Positions 1 through 7,998 of a stretch of DNA of 64,000 nt are shown one piece after another. The stretch comes from Pseudomonas sp. H9 (GTDB lineage: Bacteria > Pseudomonadota > Gammaproteobacteria > Pseudomonadales > Pseudomonadaceae). Under the pieces are notes generated by a model. It searched no databases and was not told where the DNA came from. It saw only the letters and a program-made list of their open reading frames with translations. Position 1 is the first letter of the stretch. The number at the start of each line of letters is the position of its first letter. Location: assembly GCF_004353925.1 (NCBI RefSeq), contig NZ_SMOK01000002.1, forward strand, positions 62,001 to 126,000, written 5' to 3'. Made by a program: the position numbers and the translations under genes.

Positions 1-2
1 TG

Positions 3-236
3 CTGTTTACCGGTCGGGTTGTGGGGTTGGTGGGCATTACCCTGGCGGCTGGTGTGGTGTGCTGGATCTGGTCGCCGATCAAGTTCCAGGCTGATATGGG
101 CATCCTGCTGACCTTCATGTTCCTGTGGAACATGCTGGGGGCGTTGATTCTGATTCCGGCGCTGTCGTACTTCCTGTTGCGCGAGCCTGAGTCGAGCCGT
201 CTCACCGTGTCAATTCAGCCATCGCCAACGGCCTGA
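3..236 (+). CDS. RND/MMPL-family exporter, C-terminal fragment
   Basis: Only the last 77 codons are in the window; the reading frame is open to the left edge and stops with TGA at 234-236. Two hydrophobic helices are visible (around VGITLAAGVVCW and ILLTFMFLWNMLGALILIP), followed by a short polar tail. The arrangement Gly-Ile-Leu-Leu-Thr then Trp-Asn-Met-Leu-Gly-Ala-Leu, ending in a helix rich in Leu, Ile and Pro, is the usual end of hydrophobe-exporting RND superfamily proteins of the MMPL type in the inner membrane. Such exporters often sit beside genes for degradation of hydrophobic compounds, which would suit the acyl-reductase cluster to the right. The substrate cannot be read from this fragment. 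Confidence 0.7.
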   Translation: MFTGRVVGLVGITLAAGVVCWIWSPIKFQADMGILLTFMFLWNMLGALILIPALSYFLLREPESSRLTVSIQPSPTA

Positions 237-244
237 GACTAACG

Positions 245-320
245 CCGGTGGGAGCGGGCTTGCCCCGCGATGCGATGTGACAGACAGATCGCAATCGCGG
301 GGCAAGCCAGCTCCCACCGG
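245..320. repeat. Paired REP element (REPIN), outward form
   Basis: Two inverted copies of the Pseudomonas REP core GCGGGCTTGCCCCGCG flank about 25 bases. The left copy reads GGGAGCGGGCTTGCCCCGCG and the right copy is its inverse with one change (CAAGCCAGCTCCC). It lies between the exporter tail and the end of the zinc alcohol dehydrogenase gene. The remaining bases to 386 hold a further degenerate GGGAGC / GCTCCC pair and no gene. Confidence 0.85.
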
Positions 321-386
321 GAGCTGGCTTCATCGTCGATGGTCACTTCGGGCAAAGCCCTGCAAAGCAGTTGCTCCCACCGTAGG

Positions 387-1445
387 TTAAAGCGTTACGT
401 CGCGCAGGCTGTTCATGTCGATGACGAAGCGGTACTTCACATCGTTGTTCTGCAGGCGTTCGAACGCGGTGTTGATGTCTTGGATAGCGATCATTTCGCA
501 GCTTGGCAGCACCTGATGTTCGGCACAGAAATCCAGCAGTTCCTGGATCGCCTGAATACCTCCGATCAGCGAGCCGGCAATGCTGCGGTTGTTGCGGATC
601 AGCAAGCCGCCGTGAATCGGTTCCAGCGGTTCAATGGCACCGACCAGCACCAGTACGCCATTGCGGCCCAACAGCATCAGGTAGGGGTTGACGTTGTGGC
701 GGCTGGGGATGGTGTCGATGATGAATTCGAAGGCATTGGCCGCTGCTGCCATGGCCGCTTCATCGTTGGACAGCAACACATGATTGGCACCCAGGGCACG
801 AGCATCATCGGCCTTGCCCGGCGAGGTGGAAATCACCGTTACATCAGCCCCCAGTGCCACGGCCAGTTTGACGGCCATGTGTCCAAGCCCGCCGAGGCCG
901 ACCACCGCCACTTTCGATCCCTGGCCGACGGCGTAGCGGCGCATCGGGTTCCAGACCGTGATTCCGGCGCAGAGTAACGGTGCGGCGAATCGTGGATCGA
1001 GGCTTTCGGGCATGCGCAGCACGAACTGTTCGCGAACAACAATGGACTCAGCGTAGCCGCCATAGGTGTTTTCACCGGTATGACGGTCTTTGCCGTTGTA
1101 AGTGGGAGTAGGGCCGTGGGCGCAGAGCTGTTCTTGATGCTCGGCACAAGGTGCGCACTGCAGGCAGCTATCGACCTGGCAGCCAACAGCAACCCGATCA
1201 CCGACCTTGAAGCGGCTGACATTGCTGCCAACAGCCGTGACCTGGCCGATGATTTCGTGCCCCGGCACGATTGGGTACACCGTGTTGTTCCAGTCGTTGT
1301 GCACCTGATGGGCGTCGGAGTGGCACACGCCGCAGTAGTTGATCTGGATGGCGACATCATCGGCGCGCAAGTTGCGGCGCTCGAAGCGAAACGGTTTAAG
1401 GGCGCTGCGAGAATCAAAGGCGGCAAATCCCAGGCAAGTCGTCAT
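387..1445 (-). CDS. Zinc-dependent NAD(P) alcohol dehydrogenase (MDR family)
   Basis: A 352-residue medium-chain dehydrogenase of the cinnamyl-alcohol-dehydrogenase/YahK type, expected to interconvert an aldehyde and a primary alcohol in the cytoplasm. Visible signatures are the catalytic zinc site CGVCHSD (Cys38, His42) with PGHE (His63-Glu64), the structural zinc cysteines in DSCLQCAPCAEHQEQLC, and the nucleotide-binding turn GLGGLGHMA. Length is normal for the family. It is the last gene of the minus-strand luxE-like/luxC-like run, 60 bases after the luxC-like stop, so it probably handles the aldehyde that run makes. Cofactor choice (NADPH is usual for this subfamily) is inferred. Confidence 0.9.
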   Translation of the reverse strand: MTTCLGFAAFDSRSALKPFRFERRNLRADDVAIQINYCGVCHSDAHQVHNDWNNTVYPIVPGHEIIGQVTAVGSNVSRFKVGDRVAVGCQVDSCLQCAPCAEHQEQLCAHGPTPTYNGKDRHTGENTYGGYAESIVVREQFVLRMPESLDPRFAAPLLCAGITVWNPMRRYAVGQGSKVAVVGLGGLGHMAVKLAVALGADVTVISTSPGKADDARALGANHVLLSNDEAAMAAAANAFEFIIDTIPSRHNVNPYLMLLGRNGVLVLVGAIEPLEPIHGGLLIRNNRSIAGSLIGGIQAIQELLDFCAEHQVLPSCEMIAIQDINTAFERLQNNDVKYRFVIDMNSLRDVTL

Positions 1446-1470
1446 GGTTCAATCCTGTCTCAATGAAGGC

Positions 1471-1496
1471 GTACCCCCGGCAATGGCCAGGGGTAC
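1471..1496. terminator. Intercistronic hairpin between luxC-like and alcohol dehydrogenase genes
   Basis: GTACCCC (1471-1477) pairs with GGGGTAC (1490-1496) around a 12-base loop. There is no T run on either side, so it is more likely an attenuating or mRNA-stabilising hairpin than a strong terminator. Confidence 0.4.
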
Positions 1497-1505
1497 GGGA
1501 GGGGG

Positions 1506-2963
1506 TCAGATGGAGGGGCGCAGCCAGGGCGCTGGGGTCATTTCTGGCGAAGCGATCTGGTTGACGATCCACTTGCCCATGCGTCGCAGCGGTTCAATGG
1601 AGTCTTGCGGGCCCGCCCATTTCAGCCCGGCCGCGTAGCCCAGCGAGACGATGCGCTGCGCACCGTAGAGGGGCAGGATGTTGATGAGTTCGTCCTTGAT
1701 GCTTTCCGGGTAAACGCCAACGGTTTGGGTGTAGGCATCCACGGCATCCATCATCTCGGTCAAGTCATCGACCGGTACCAGGTTGGCGGTGCGGTCGTCG
1801 AGGCGAGTGGCAAACGACACCGCTTCCGGAAGCTGCGAGCAAATGACCGCGCCTTCGCCATCCTGGCCACCGATCACGTGGTACCACAGGTCGTCCAGGC
1901 GCAGTGCATCGACTTCAGCCTTCAGGCCTTGGTCGTAACGCTTAGGGGCGGTACTGAGGGTGTTGGGCAAGGTCTGCATGGCGTCGTAGACATACCGGCC
2001 GAAGGTATTGAGGTTGGCCAGGCCAGCCTCGTCGGTGCCGCTCTGCACATACACCACGCGTGCGCACACGCAAGCTTTCTGGTTCAACGCACCGATGTCA
2101 CTGGCCAGGCGCAGAGCGGCCTCGCGCATGGTTTCTTCGCTGTCGAAGGCGCCCTTGCCGATGATGCTCGCGCTGCGTTTCGGGTCGAGTGAAATCAGCT
2201 CAAGGCCCGGCTGGATGTAACGGGTGACATGCTTCATCGAGTTGAAGCCACCCCAGGCCACGATCTTCTCCAGGTTCTGCGGCTGGTACAGACGCTCTTC
2301 AAAGGCCTGGTCGCCACCTTTCCAGTAGGCGACGCTGAGGTGTTTGGTCAGCGGGTGGTCCGGTGCCATGTCAACCATGGTGCGGGCGATGGCCAGGGCG
2401 GTGAACGGGTCGTTGGACGGTGCCTTGATGATCGCATCGCTGCGCAGCACCATGTTGCGCAGGATGGTCAACAGCGACAGCCCGGTCGCGTTGCCGGCGA
2501 CGATGTGCAGGGTGCGCGCGCCGAAGCAGCGGACATCCAGTTCGGTGCCGTCGAGCAGGCGTTGCTTGACCCAGCCTTCCAGGTACTTGACGCCTATCGA
2601 GTTCTCCACCTGTTCGGTGACCGACTCGCGGGTGAGCATGTGGCGCAGCCCCATGTAGCTGCCCCTGACCATGCTCGGTGTAACCGGTGCGGTCAGGTAC
2701 GACAGCTCGCAGGCTTCCTGCAGGAACGGGTTCTTGTTGAACTCTAGGCGCTCGCCGAGGGCTTCGGCGTAGTCGAGAATGTCGTTGAAGCTCAGGGTGT
2801 ACAGGTCGGCCAGCTTCGCCGGGTTGCCCAGCGGTAGTTGTTCAATGTACTTGTGCGCATCCGGGGTCTGGAACACCAGGTCGCCACCCCGACCGCCGAC
2901 GTCGATCAGGTTATCGGTGATGACGTTGCCGCGGATGATCATTGGCGCTATCGGTTTACTCAT
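1506..2963 (-). CDS. LuxC-type acyl-CoA/acyl-enzyme reductase
   Basis: A 485-residue protein of the LuxC family (aldehyde dehydrogenase fold), which reduces an activated acyl group to an aldehyde using NADPH through an acyl-cysteine intermediate. The likely nucleophile lies in ALNQKACVCAR (Cys298 or Cys300), the position matching the active cysteine of luminous-bacteria LuxC; the GNATGLSLLT stretch near residue 157 and VAWGG near 235 are typical of the nucleotide-binding fold. Start chosen at ATG 2963, which follows GGAGG closely and lies 4 bases after the upstream luxE-like stop, so translation is probably coupled. No luciferase genes are nearby. The substrate is unknown; a CoA thioester or an acyl-LuxE-like intermediate are both possible. 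Confidence 0.88.
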   Translation of the reverse strand: MSKPIAPMIIRGNVITDNLIDVGGRGGDLVFQTPDAHKYIEQLPLGNPAKLADLYTLSFNDILDYAEALGERLEFNKNPFLQEACELSYLTAPVTPSMVRGSYMGLRHMLTRESVTEQVENSIGVKYLEGWVKQRLLDGTELDVRCFGARTLHIVAGNATGLSLLTILRNMVLRSDAIIKAPSNDPFTALAIARTMVDMAPDHPLTKHLSVAYWKGGDQAFEERLYQPQNLEKIVAWGGFNSMKHVTRYIQPGLELISLDPKRSASIIGKGAFDSEETMREAALRLASDIGALNQKACVCARVVYVQSGTDEAGLANLNTFGRYVYDAMQTLPNTLSTAPKRYDQGLKAEVDALRLDDLWYHVIGGQDGEGAVICSQLPEAVSFATRLDDRTANLVPVDDLTEMMDAVDAYTQTVGVYPESIKDELINILPLYGAQRIVSLGYAAGLKWAGPQDSIEPLRRMGKWIVNQIASPEMTPAPWLRPSI

Positions 2964-2967
2964 GGTG

Positions 2968-4407
2968 TCAGCCCTCCAAGGTATTCAGGAAATCCATCGC
3001 CTGGCGATGGGAGTCTTCGGTTGCGGCACAGGTGATCTTGTCGTCGCCGCCGTTGAGCTCGCTGTAGCGCTGGATCGGCCCGACCACGTAGTGACTCGGA
3101 TTGCCGCAAGCGCATGGCTTGTCCCATTCAACGGTGATCTCGTCGCCGGTGATAAAACCGCCCCAGCGGATCTCGGCACCGAGGTCGTAGAAGGCTGCAC
3201 GGCCGGTCACGCGACCGTGACGCGGCAGCGGCTTGCTGGTCTCGGGGTCGAGTAAGAAGGGGATAACGGTGGGGGCGAAGTGGAAATGACCCGCTTCGCA
3301 ACGCGCATGGGCGCCGCCGACCACTTCAGACATGGCATAGGATTCATTGAGGGTCTTGGCACCAGTGAAGCGCAGCACGTCTTCGCGCCAGCCCTCCGGT
3401 TGCACGACACCCTTGCCGCCACCGGCGGTGTGCACGAACGAGTCTGGGTGGAAGACACCTTCCAGACCACGCTCAAGCCCGGCCTTGGCCATGCTGTGCA
3501 GCAGGTTCCAGGTCGCACCGATGTACACACGCTGGCCCTTGAGCTTGGTAGACATGTGGTCGAAGAACGCCGCCAGGTGCTGGGGCATTTCCAGTTGCAG
3601 CTGGTCGAAGGCTTTTTTCTTTTCCAACAGTTCCGGGCTGATCACCAGGCGATCAAGCGTGCCTTTGGACTGTGCCGCACGCAGCTTGGCGCCCAGGTGC
3701 AGCACGTCGGTGCTGAGGGTGGTCGGGTAGGCGGCGTGGAAGTGTGATTCGTTTGGCAACAGCGCTGGAATCATGGCCGCGTGGACGCGCACATGGCTCA
3801 GGTAGCCGCGACGGTAGTAGGGGTAGATCGTGTGCAAGTCAGGGTCCGGGGTGTCTGGCCCTTCCATGTTCCACACCATCATTTTGCGCAGTTGGGCGAA
3901 CTTCTCCCACTCATGCACGCCTTGCGGCAGAAACGACAAGGTGCCCGAGGTGCCCGAGGTGTGGCTGATACGCAGCGCTGGAACGCCTTCATCCATGGTT
4001 TCGAACCAGTCATCCAGGCCCTGGCAATCGCTGACGTTGACCTGAGCGATGGCCTCGGCGACTTCCGGCGTTACCAGCTTGCCGAGCCACTTGTTGATCT
4101 GGGCGAAGCTGCGTTTTTCCAGCAACGACGGCGGGTAGGACTTGTAAACGGTGTGTTCGAACAGCAGCGGTACCACGTCATCAAGCTGCTCGATTTGCTC
4201 CACGCCTTGGGCGTCGGCGAGCTTCTTGAGTACCGGGATGCGATCGCGAAGTTGTGCAAAGCGCAGCTTCAGGCCATTGAGCTGAAGTGCGTCGATTTCT
4301 TCGCGGGGCAAGGTGTTCCAGGCGTGCTGGGAATAGTTGACCAACGCTGCCGGGTTGTTCAGCAACTGCTGGGTTTTTTGTTCTATCGACAGGGGGGCAG
4401 TGGGCAT
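2968..4407 (-). CDS. LuxE-type acyl-protein synthetase / acyl-activating enzyme
   Basis: A 479-residue member of the LuxE / phenylacetate-CoA-ligase-like adenylating group. The phosphate-binding motif ISHTSGTSGT is at residues 148-156, an adenylate-binding stretch NESYAMSEVVGG lies in the middle, and a C-terminal part contains CACG and a GDEITVEWD segment. LuxE activates a fatty acid as acyl-AMP and passes it to its own cysteine for LuxC; this protein is longer than luminous LuxE (about 370 residues), mainly by an N-terminal region. It is the first gene of the minus-strand run. Whether it acylates itself, the neighbouring reductase or CoA cannot be decided from sequence. Confidence 0.82.
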   Translation of the reverse strand: MPTAPLSIEQKTQQLLNNPAALVNYSQHAWNTLPREEIDALQLNGLKLRFAQLRDRIPVLKKLADAQGVEQIEQLDDVVPLLFEHTVYKSYPPSLLEKRSFAQINKWLGKLVTPEVAEAIAQVNVSDCQGLDDWFETMDEGVPALRISHTSGTSGTLSFLPQGVHEWEKFAQLRKMMVWNMEGPDTPDPDLHTIYPYYRRGYLSHVRVHAAMIPALLPNESHFHAAYPTTLSTDVLHLGAKLRAAQSKGTLDRLVISPELLEKKKAFDQLQLEMPQHLAAFFDHMSTKLKGQRVYIGATWNLLHSMAKAGLERGLEGVFHPDSFVHTAGGGKGVVQPEGWREDVLRFTGAKTLNESYAMSEVVGGAHARCEAGHFHFAPTVIPFLLDPETSKPLPRHGRVTGRAAFYDLGAEIRWGGFITGDEITVEWDKPCACGNPSHYVVGPIQRYSELNGGDDKITCAATEDSHRQAMDFLNTLEG

Positions 4408-4493
4408 TTTCTGGCTCGCTACTCGACTTGTGGGAACCGGCGAGGCCGGGGGCAGGTTCGGCTCAAGTATGGGGGTGTCAAGGCGGGCTTTTG

Positions 4494-4589
4494 TTCCGGA
4501 TTCCGGAGATTGGATGTTCTTTATAACTATCTGATAAATAACGATATTTACTGAATTTTCGAGCAGTGTTCGAAGGCTATTCCGGATTC
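4494..4589. promoter_or_regulatory. Divergent promoter region with repeated TTCCGGATTC sites
   Basis: The 287-base gap between the two divergent arms (4408-4694) contains TTCCGGATTC at 4494-4503, running directly into a second TTCCGGA at 4501-4507, and again TTCCGGATTC at 4580-4589. Between them is an AT-rich stretch with the dyad TAAATA-N4-TATTTA (4535-4550). These are reasonable operator candidates for the TetR-family regulator encoded at 6340-7008, bracketing both promoters. Function is inferred from position only. Confidence 0.45.
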
Positions 4590-4694
4590 GCTGGGAAGGT
4601 GCGTAATTCAGGCGGGAGCCGCTGATTTGCTGACGTACACTCGGTGAAAATCACCAGAAAAACTCAGTGCAATCGACCTACTCGTGAGGCTCCT

Positions 4695-5846
4695 ATGTTG
4701 AAAATGGTGTTCCAAACCACTCCATCACTGATCATCGAACAGGGGGCTTCGACACGGCTCGCTGACCACGTTCGCACCCTGGGCGGCAGCTCGGTCTTGT
4801 TGGTGACCGACGCAGGGGTTGTTGCCGCTCGGTTGTTGGATGCAGTGCTTGCCGGGCTCAAAGAGCAGGCAGTTGCCGTCACTGTGTTTTCCCAGGTGCA
4901 GGCCGACCCGCCAGAGTCGGTGATCGAGGCCGCCGTCGGTGCTGCCAAAGCCTGTGGTGCTGATTGCGTGGTGGGCCTGGGCGGCGGCAGTTCGCTGGAC
5001 GCTGCCAAGCTGGCCGCGTTGTTGGCGCGCAGCGGTGAATCGCTGAGTGAAGTCTATGGCATCAACAAGGCCAAGGGCCCGCGTCTGCCCTTGATACTGG
5101 TACCTACCACAGCAGGCACCGGTTCTGAAGTGACATCAGTGTCGGTGGTGACCACCGGCGCCGGTGAAAAGAATGTGGTGTACTCGCCACTGCTGCTACC
5201 CGACGTAGCCGTGCTGGACGCCCAACTGACACTGGGCTTGCCGCCCCACGTCACCGCAGCAACCGGCATTGATGCCATGGTGCATGCCATCGAGGCCTAT
5301 ACCACGAAAAACCTGAAGAACCCGATTTCCGATTGCCTGGCCAAAGAGGCATTGCGCCTGTTGTCTGGCAGCCTGTTCCAGGCCTGTCAGGATGGCAGCA
5401 ACCTGAAGGCTCGGGAGAATATGTTGCTAGGCGCTTGCCTGGCGGGCATGGCCTTCGCTAACGCTCCGGTGGCGGCGGTGCATGCGCTGGCGTACCCGCT
5501 CGGGGCGCGTTTTCATGTGCCACACGGGCTGTCCAATGCCTTGGTGCTCGGCCCGGTGATGCGCTTCAACCTTGAGGCTGTGGCGCCGCTGTATGCGCAG
5601 CTGGCGGATATCGTCTTGCCTGGCACGCTGGGCAGCGATTGGGAAAAGGCCACGGCGCTGGCCAATTACCTCGGCTCCCTGACGGCTCAACTGGGGCTGG
5701 CGACCTGCTTGCGTGACCTTGGCATCACCGAGTCCGACATCGAGGCACTGGCGCTCGATGCAATGAAGCAGCAACGCCTGCTCGGTAATAACCCACGTGA
5801 ACTGTACCTGGACGATGTGCGCGCGATTTACCAGGAGGTGCTATGA
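4695..5846 (+). CDS. Iron-containing alcohol dehydrogenase
   Basis: A group III (Fe-type) alcohol dehydrogenase of 383 residues, expected to interconvert aldehyde and alcohol with NAD(H). The cofactor motif GGGSS is at residues 96-100, and the four metal ligands are visible as Asp193 and His197 (GIDAMVHAIEAYTT), His263 (AAVHALAYPLG) and His277 (HVPHG). The start is ATG 4695, preceded by GTGAGG, giving the usual family length; an upstream in-frame start at 4644 would add a non-conserved tail. It opens the plus-strand arm and overlaps the thioesterase by 4 bases. A second dehydrogenase of a different family on the other arm suggests that alcohol/aldehyde exchange is central to the locus. Confidence 0.92.
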   Translation: MLKMVFQTTPSLIIEQGASTRLADHVRTLGGSSVLLVTDAGVVAARLLDAVLAGLKEQAVAVTVFSQVQADPPESVIEAAVGAAKACGADCVVGLGGGSSLDAAKLAALLARSGESLSEVYGINKAKGPRLPLILVPTTAGTGSEVTSVSVVTTGAGEKNVVYSPLLLPDVAVLDAQLTLGLPPHVTAATGIDAMVHAIEAYTTKNLKNPISDCLAKEALRLLSGSLFQACQDGSNLKARENMLLGACLAGMAFANAPVAAVHALAYPLGARFHVPHGLSNALVLGPVMRFNLEAVAPLYAQLADIVLPGTLGSDWEKATALANYLGSLTAQLGLATCLRDLGITESDIEALALDAMKQQRLLGNNPRELYLDDVRAIYQEVL

Positions 5847-6280
5847 GCAACAAGCGCACCGCACCGCACCGCGAACAGTTCAGGCATTTCACTACGATGT
5901 CGACACGCTGGGGTGACAACGACGCCTACGGGCATGTGAACAACGTTGTCTATTACTCCTACTGTGAGGCGGCAATCACTGCGTACCTGATTGAGCAGGG
6001 CACTTTGGAGATTGCCTCCAGCCCGGTGATCGGCTTGATCGTCAATTCGGGCTGCGACTACTTTTCATCCATCGGCTTTCCCGACCGAGTCACCGTGGCC
6101 ATGAAAATAGCCCATTTGGGCAACAGCAGTGCGCGCTACGAGCTGGCGCTGTTTCGCAACGATGAGCAGGTCGCTGCCGCTGCCGCCCACATCGTCTATG
6201 TGTACGTCGATCGCGTTAGCAACACTTCGGTGTCGATGCCGGAGCACGTGCGCGCAGCGCTGGCAAAGCTCGCTGACTAA
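5843..6280 (+). CDS. Hotdog-fold acyl-CoA thioesterase (4HBT family)
   Basis: A 145-residue protein with the 4-hydroxybenzoyl-CoA thioesterase signature RWGDNDAYGHVNN (the Asp is the usual catalytic acid) and the tail AAAHIVYVYVD of the hotdog sheet. It should hydrolyse an acyl-CoA or acyl-carrier thioester in the cytoplasm. Its start overlaps the stop of the iron dehydrogenase (ATGA), which indicates coupling. In luminous bacteria LuxD supplies free acid to LuxE; this enzyme could play that releasing role here, an inference from the neighbours rather than from homology to LuxD. Confidence 0.88.
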   Translation: MSNKRTAPHREQFRHFTTMSTRWGDNDAYGHVNNVVYYSYCEAAITAYLIEQGTLEIASSPVIGLIVNSGCDYFSSIGFPDRVTVAMKIAHLGNSSARYELALFRNDEQVAAAAAHIVYVYVDRVSNTSVSMPEHVRAALAKLAD

Positions 6281-6339
6281 GGGCGTTGGCTAGGTCATAC
6301 TCCGGGTGCTGCGTGGCGGCGCATTCTGGAGATGACACG

Positions 6340-7008
6340 ATGATCAAAGCTAACCCTGATAAGCCCGGCGTGCAGGTAGAAATCCCTGCACAGCCGCGCA
6401 AAGAGCCGCGTCAGGCACGCTCGATTGCCTTGGTCGAGGCTGTGAAACAGACGGGTCGGCAGATCCTTGAAAGCGAGGGGCGCGACGCCTTGAATGCCAT
6501 GCGCCTGGCGGAAGACTCAGGGGTAGCGATCAGTTCGATCTATGAGTACTTCCCAACGATGGAAGCGTTGATCGCGGCGGTATTCGATGACTATCGAACC
6601 GAGGCACGCAAAGGGCTGTACACCGACATCATGGCGCTGCCGCCTGGCAGTTCGTTGATGGATGGAATTATGCTCGCCTTGCAGGCGGTACTGGCCTCCC
6701 ATCGCAAGAAGACCGCCTACGATCCAGCGTTCAGCGTGCGTTCCACCCATTACGACGAGTTGGTGCGCCTGGATGTGGTCAAGGCCAAGCAGCTGTGGAC
6801 TGCCACTGCCAGTTCCGCCTTGATGCAGCGTTTTGCCAGTGAAATCCGGATCAAAGACCGGGAAAAGGCAGAGTACCTGGTTTATCAGACATGGACGGTG
6901 CTGCCACGGGCCATGCTGCTGGAGCGCCCCGGTTATCTCACTGACGAAGATACGCCCAAAATGCTGGCGACAATGCTGCACGCGTTGTTGACTGACCCGA
7001 ACGTGTAA
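6340..7008 (+). CDS. TetR-family transcriptional regulator
   Basis: A 222-residue TetR-type repressor. The N-terminal helix-turn-helix is clear (ILESEGRDALNAMRLAEDSG then SSIYEYFPTMEALIAAVFDDY), followed by an all-helical ligand-binding part. ATG 6340 is preferred over an in-frame TTG at 6286 because TGGAGA stands just upstream and the product begins with the usual short polar arm. It is 59 bases downstream of the thioesterase in the same direction and is the obvious candidate to control the divergent luxE-like and iron-dehydrogenase promoters. The inducer is unknown, perhaps an acyl-CoA. Confidence 0.9.
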   Translation: MIKANPDKPGVQVEIPAQPRKEPRQARSIALVEAVKQTGRQILESEGRDALNAMRLAEDSGVAISSIYEYFPTMEALIAAVFDDYRTEARKGLYTDIMALPPGSSLMDGIMLALQAVLASHRKKTAYDPAFSVRSTHYDELVRLDVVKAKQLWTATASSALMQRFASEIRIKDREKAEYLVYQTWTVLPRAMLLERPGYLTDEDTPKMLATMLHALLTDPNV

Positions 7009-7023
7009 ACCGCGTAACACAGC

Positions 7024-7044
7024 GACGCCCCGTCTCGGGGCGTC
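7024..7044. terminator. Hairpin between convergent tetR and yaaA
   Basis: GACGCCCC (7024-7031) pairs with GGGGCGTC (7037-7044) around a 5-base loop, in the gap between two convergent genes. No T run follows, so its strength as a terminator is uncertain. Confidence 0.55.
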
Positions 7045-7084
7045 AGATCTCGTCGATGCTCGAAGACCGAGTCTCTAGCGAGGT

Positions 7085-7864
7085 TCAGGCGTCCGGATGA
7101 TCGCGCAGGAACACCAGGTTGTCCGGCTTCGACTGCTCGGGGCTGTAGTAGTAACCCTGCACATCGAACTGCTTGAGCTGCTCAGGATCGTTGATACGCT
7201 CCTGGATCACGAAACGGCTCATCATGCCGCGGGCTTTCTTGGCGTAGAAGCTGATGATCTTGTACTGGCCATTTTTGAAGTCGCGGAACTCGGTGTTGAT
7301 GACCCGCGCGTTGAGGGCATTGCGCTTGACCGCGCTGAAGTATTCGTTGCTGGCCAGGTTGAGTAAAACATCGTCGCCTTGTTCGGCCAGGGCCTGGTTC
7401 AGCCATTCACTAATGCGTGTGCCCCAGAAAGCGTACAAGTCTTTACCGCGGGCGTTGGCCAGCTTGGTGCCCATTTCCAGGCGGTAAGGTTGCATCAGGT
7501 CGAGCGGGCGCAGCAGGCCGTACAGCCCCGAGAGCATGCGCAGGTGGTCCTGGGCATAGCTGAAGTCGTCTTCGCTCAGGCTTTCGGCATCCAGCCCGGT
7601 GTATACGTCACCCTTGAAAGCGAGCAGGGCCTGTTTGGCGTTGTCGGGCGTGAAGGCTGGGGTCCAGCTGCCGAAACGCGCGGCATTGAGGCCGGCGAGT
7701 TTGTCGGAGAGGTGCATCAGCTCACTGATTTGTGCCGGCGACAGCTCACGCAATTGCTCGATCAGCTCCTGGGAATCATCCAGGTACTGCGGCTGGGTGT
7801 AGCGCTGGGTTACCGGCGGGGTTTCGTAGTCGAGGGTCTTGGCGGGGGAAATCACCGTCAGCAT
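7085..7864 (-). CDS. yaaA: Peroxide stress protein YaaA (DUF328)
   Basis: A 259-residue YaaA/UPF0246 protein. The start [14 protein letters not shown] and the internal FLSG-like [22 protein letters not shown] block are the family hallmarks, and the length is typical. YaaA limits intracellular free iron and so reduces Fenton damage under hydrogen peroxide in E. coli; it also has a DNA-binding fold. Here it is a single minus-strand gene convergent with tetR and divergent from the deacetylase-like gene. An RBS (AAGGAG) precedes the ATG at 7864. Confidence 0.93.
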   Translation of the reverse strand: MLTVISPAKTLDYETPPVTQRYTQPQYLDDSQELIEQLRELSPAQISELMHLSDKLAGLNAARFGSWTPAFTPDNAKQALLAFKGDVYTGLDAESLSEDDFSYAQDHLRMLSGLYGLLRPLDLMQPYRLEMGTKLANARGKDLYAFWGTRISEWLNQALAEQGDDVLLNLASNEYFSAVKRNALNARVINTEFRDFKNGQYKIISFYAKKARGMMSRFVIQERINDPEQLKQFDVQGYYYSPEQSKPDNLVFLRDHPDA

Positions 7865-7998
7865 CGGTCGGGCTCCTTAAATCGTGGCGCCGATTCTACG
7901 GGGCGAGGGCGCTGATCTCCAGCTATGACGTTGATAGCCACAGACCATCCCGACGCTTGACGTTATAGTGCGCGGCGAGAAAACCGGAGAGCTCGACT

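Noticed and set aside
1506..4407. Bacterial luminescence (lux) operon
   Set aside because: Only LuxC- and LuxE-type genes are present; LuxA, LuxB and LuxD are absent, so light production is not supported.
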